From assembly GCA_002404345.1 (NCBI GenBank), contig DHJN01000207.1, positions 3,600-8,877 of the forward strand: a DNA stretch of 5,278 nt. The letters are read 5' to 3'. The stretch's first letter is position 1; every line of letters starts with the position of its first letter. The notes beneath the pieces are model-generated. The model worked only from the letters and a program-made list of their open reading frames with translations, was not told where the DNA came from and searched no databases. The DNA is from Actinobacteria bacterium UBA4719. Its GTDB lineage: Bacteria > Actinomycetota > Actinomycetes > Actinomycetales > Dermatophilaceae. The position numbers were made by a program, and so were the translations under genes. Shown piece after piece: positions 5,198-5,278 of this stretch.

Positions 5198-5278
5198 ATG
5201 CGGCTGGTGCTGGGTGGGCTGACGCTGCTGACCGGCTGTGGCACCCGCGCGGCGGGACTCACCCCGGCCCAACACCAG
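5198..5278 (+). CDS. Putative lipoprotein, N-terminal fragment (partial)
   Basis: From ATG at 5198 the frame is open to the window edge, giving 27 residues. They read as a lipoprotein signal: MR, a hydrophobic run LVLGGLTLL, then the lipobox LTGC with the lipid-bearing Cys at residue 14, followed by GTRAAGLTPAQHQ. Such proteins are exported and anchored to the outer face of the cytoplasmic membrane. GGGCGGG at about 5183-5189 could serve as the ribosome binding site; an in-frame GTG at 5189 is an alternative start. The signal is short and has a single positive charge. A different frame from GTG 5149 (VTDTDLRRRQVRAG) gives an arginine-rich start that would suit a longer signal if the two frames were joined, so a sequencing error or a natural frameshift near 5190-5200 is possible. 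Function cannot be judged. Confidence 0.5.
   Translation, partial: MRLVLGGLTLLTGCGTRAAGLTPAQHQ

Noticed and set aside
1..5278. Mobile element, CRISPR, toxin-antitoxin, phage-defence or biosynthetic system
   Set aside because: No transposase, integrase, terminal inverted repeats, spaced direct repeats or signature domains were found in either strand.

Overview
The window is GC-rich chromosomal DNA. Its protein styles (patatin-type phospholipase tail, short transketolase, COG2345-type HTH regulator) point to a mycobacterium or a close actinobacterial relative. This is inferred from sequence character; there is no rRNA or other phylogenetic marker.

Layout, left to right. (1) Bases 1-207 (+) are the 3' end of a patatin-like phospholipase gene. 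(2) Bases about 214-703 (-) hold a decayed, 3'-truncated transaldolase gene. It carries a frameshift caused by an 8-bp tandem duplication, then a second frameshift joined to a stop codon, and its homology ends a few bases from the phospholipase stop. (3) Bases 732-2606 (-) are an intact 624-residue transketolase of the short, animal-like type. (4) Bases 2603-3076 (-) are a small hybrid gene: the nucleotide-binding start of a short-chain dehydrogenase (SDR) joined in frame to the C-terminal domain of a ferredoxin reductase. It overlaps the transketolase start by 4 bp. (5) Bases 3204-4136 (-) are a ketopantoate-reductase (PanE/ApbA) family gene. (6) Bases 4137-4469 are a divergent intergenic region with a good minus-strand promoter, several inverted repeats and a probable operator. 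(7) Bases 4470-5156 (+) are an ArsR/SufR-like winged-helix regulator with three spaced cysteines. (8) From about 5198 (+) there is the start of a lipoprotein gene that runs off the window.

The minus-strand genes could form one operon, PanE-like reductase -> hybrid -> transketolase -> transaldolase remnant. A second candidate promoter lies in front of the hybrid. Transketolase and transaldolase together carry out the carbon rearrangements of the non-oxidative pentose phosphate pathway. Beside an SDR and a ferredoxin reductase they suggest an ancestral catabolic or C1/C2-aldehyde assimilation operon (inference). The hybrid gene and the broken transaldolase look like scars of deletion within that operon; only the transketolase and the PanE-like reductase still look functional.

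I see no CRISPR array, insertion sequence, tRNA or rRNA, and no convincing new multi-gene system. The points most worth a second look are the hybrid gene, the slippage-type lesion in the transaldolase, the cysteine-bearing regulator, and the palindromes around the two candidate promoter regions.
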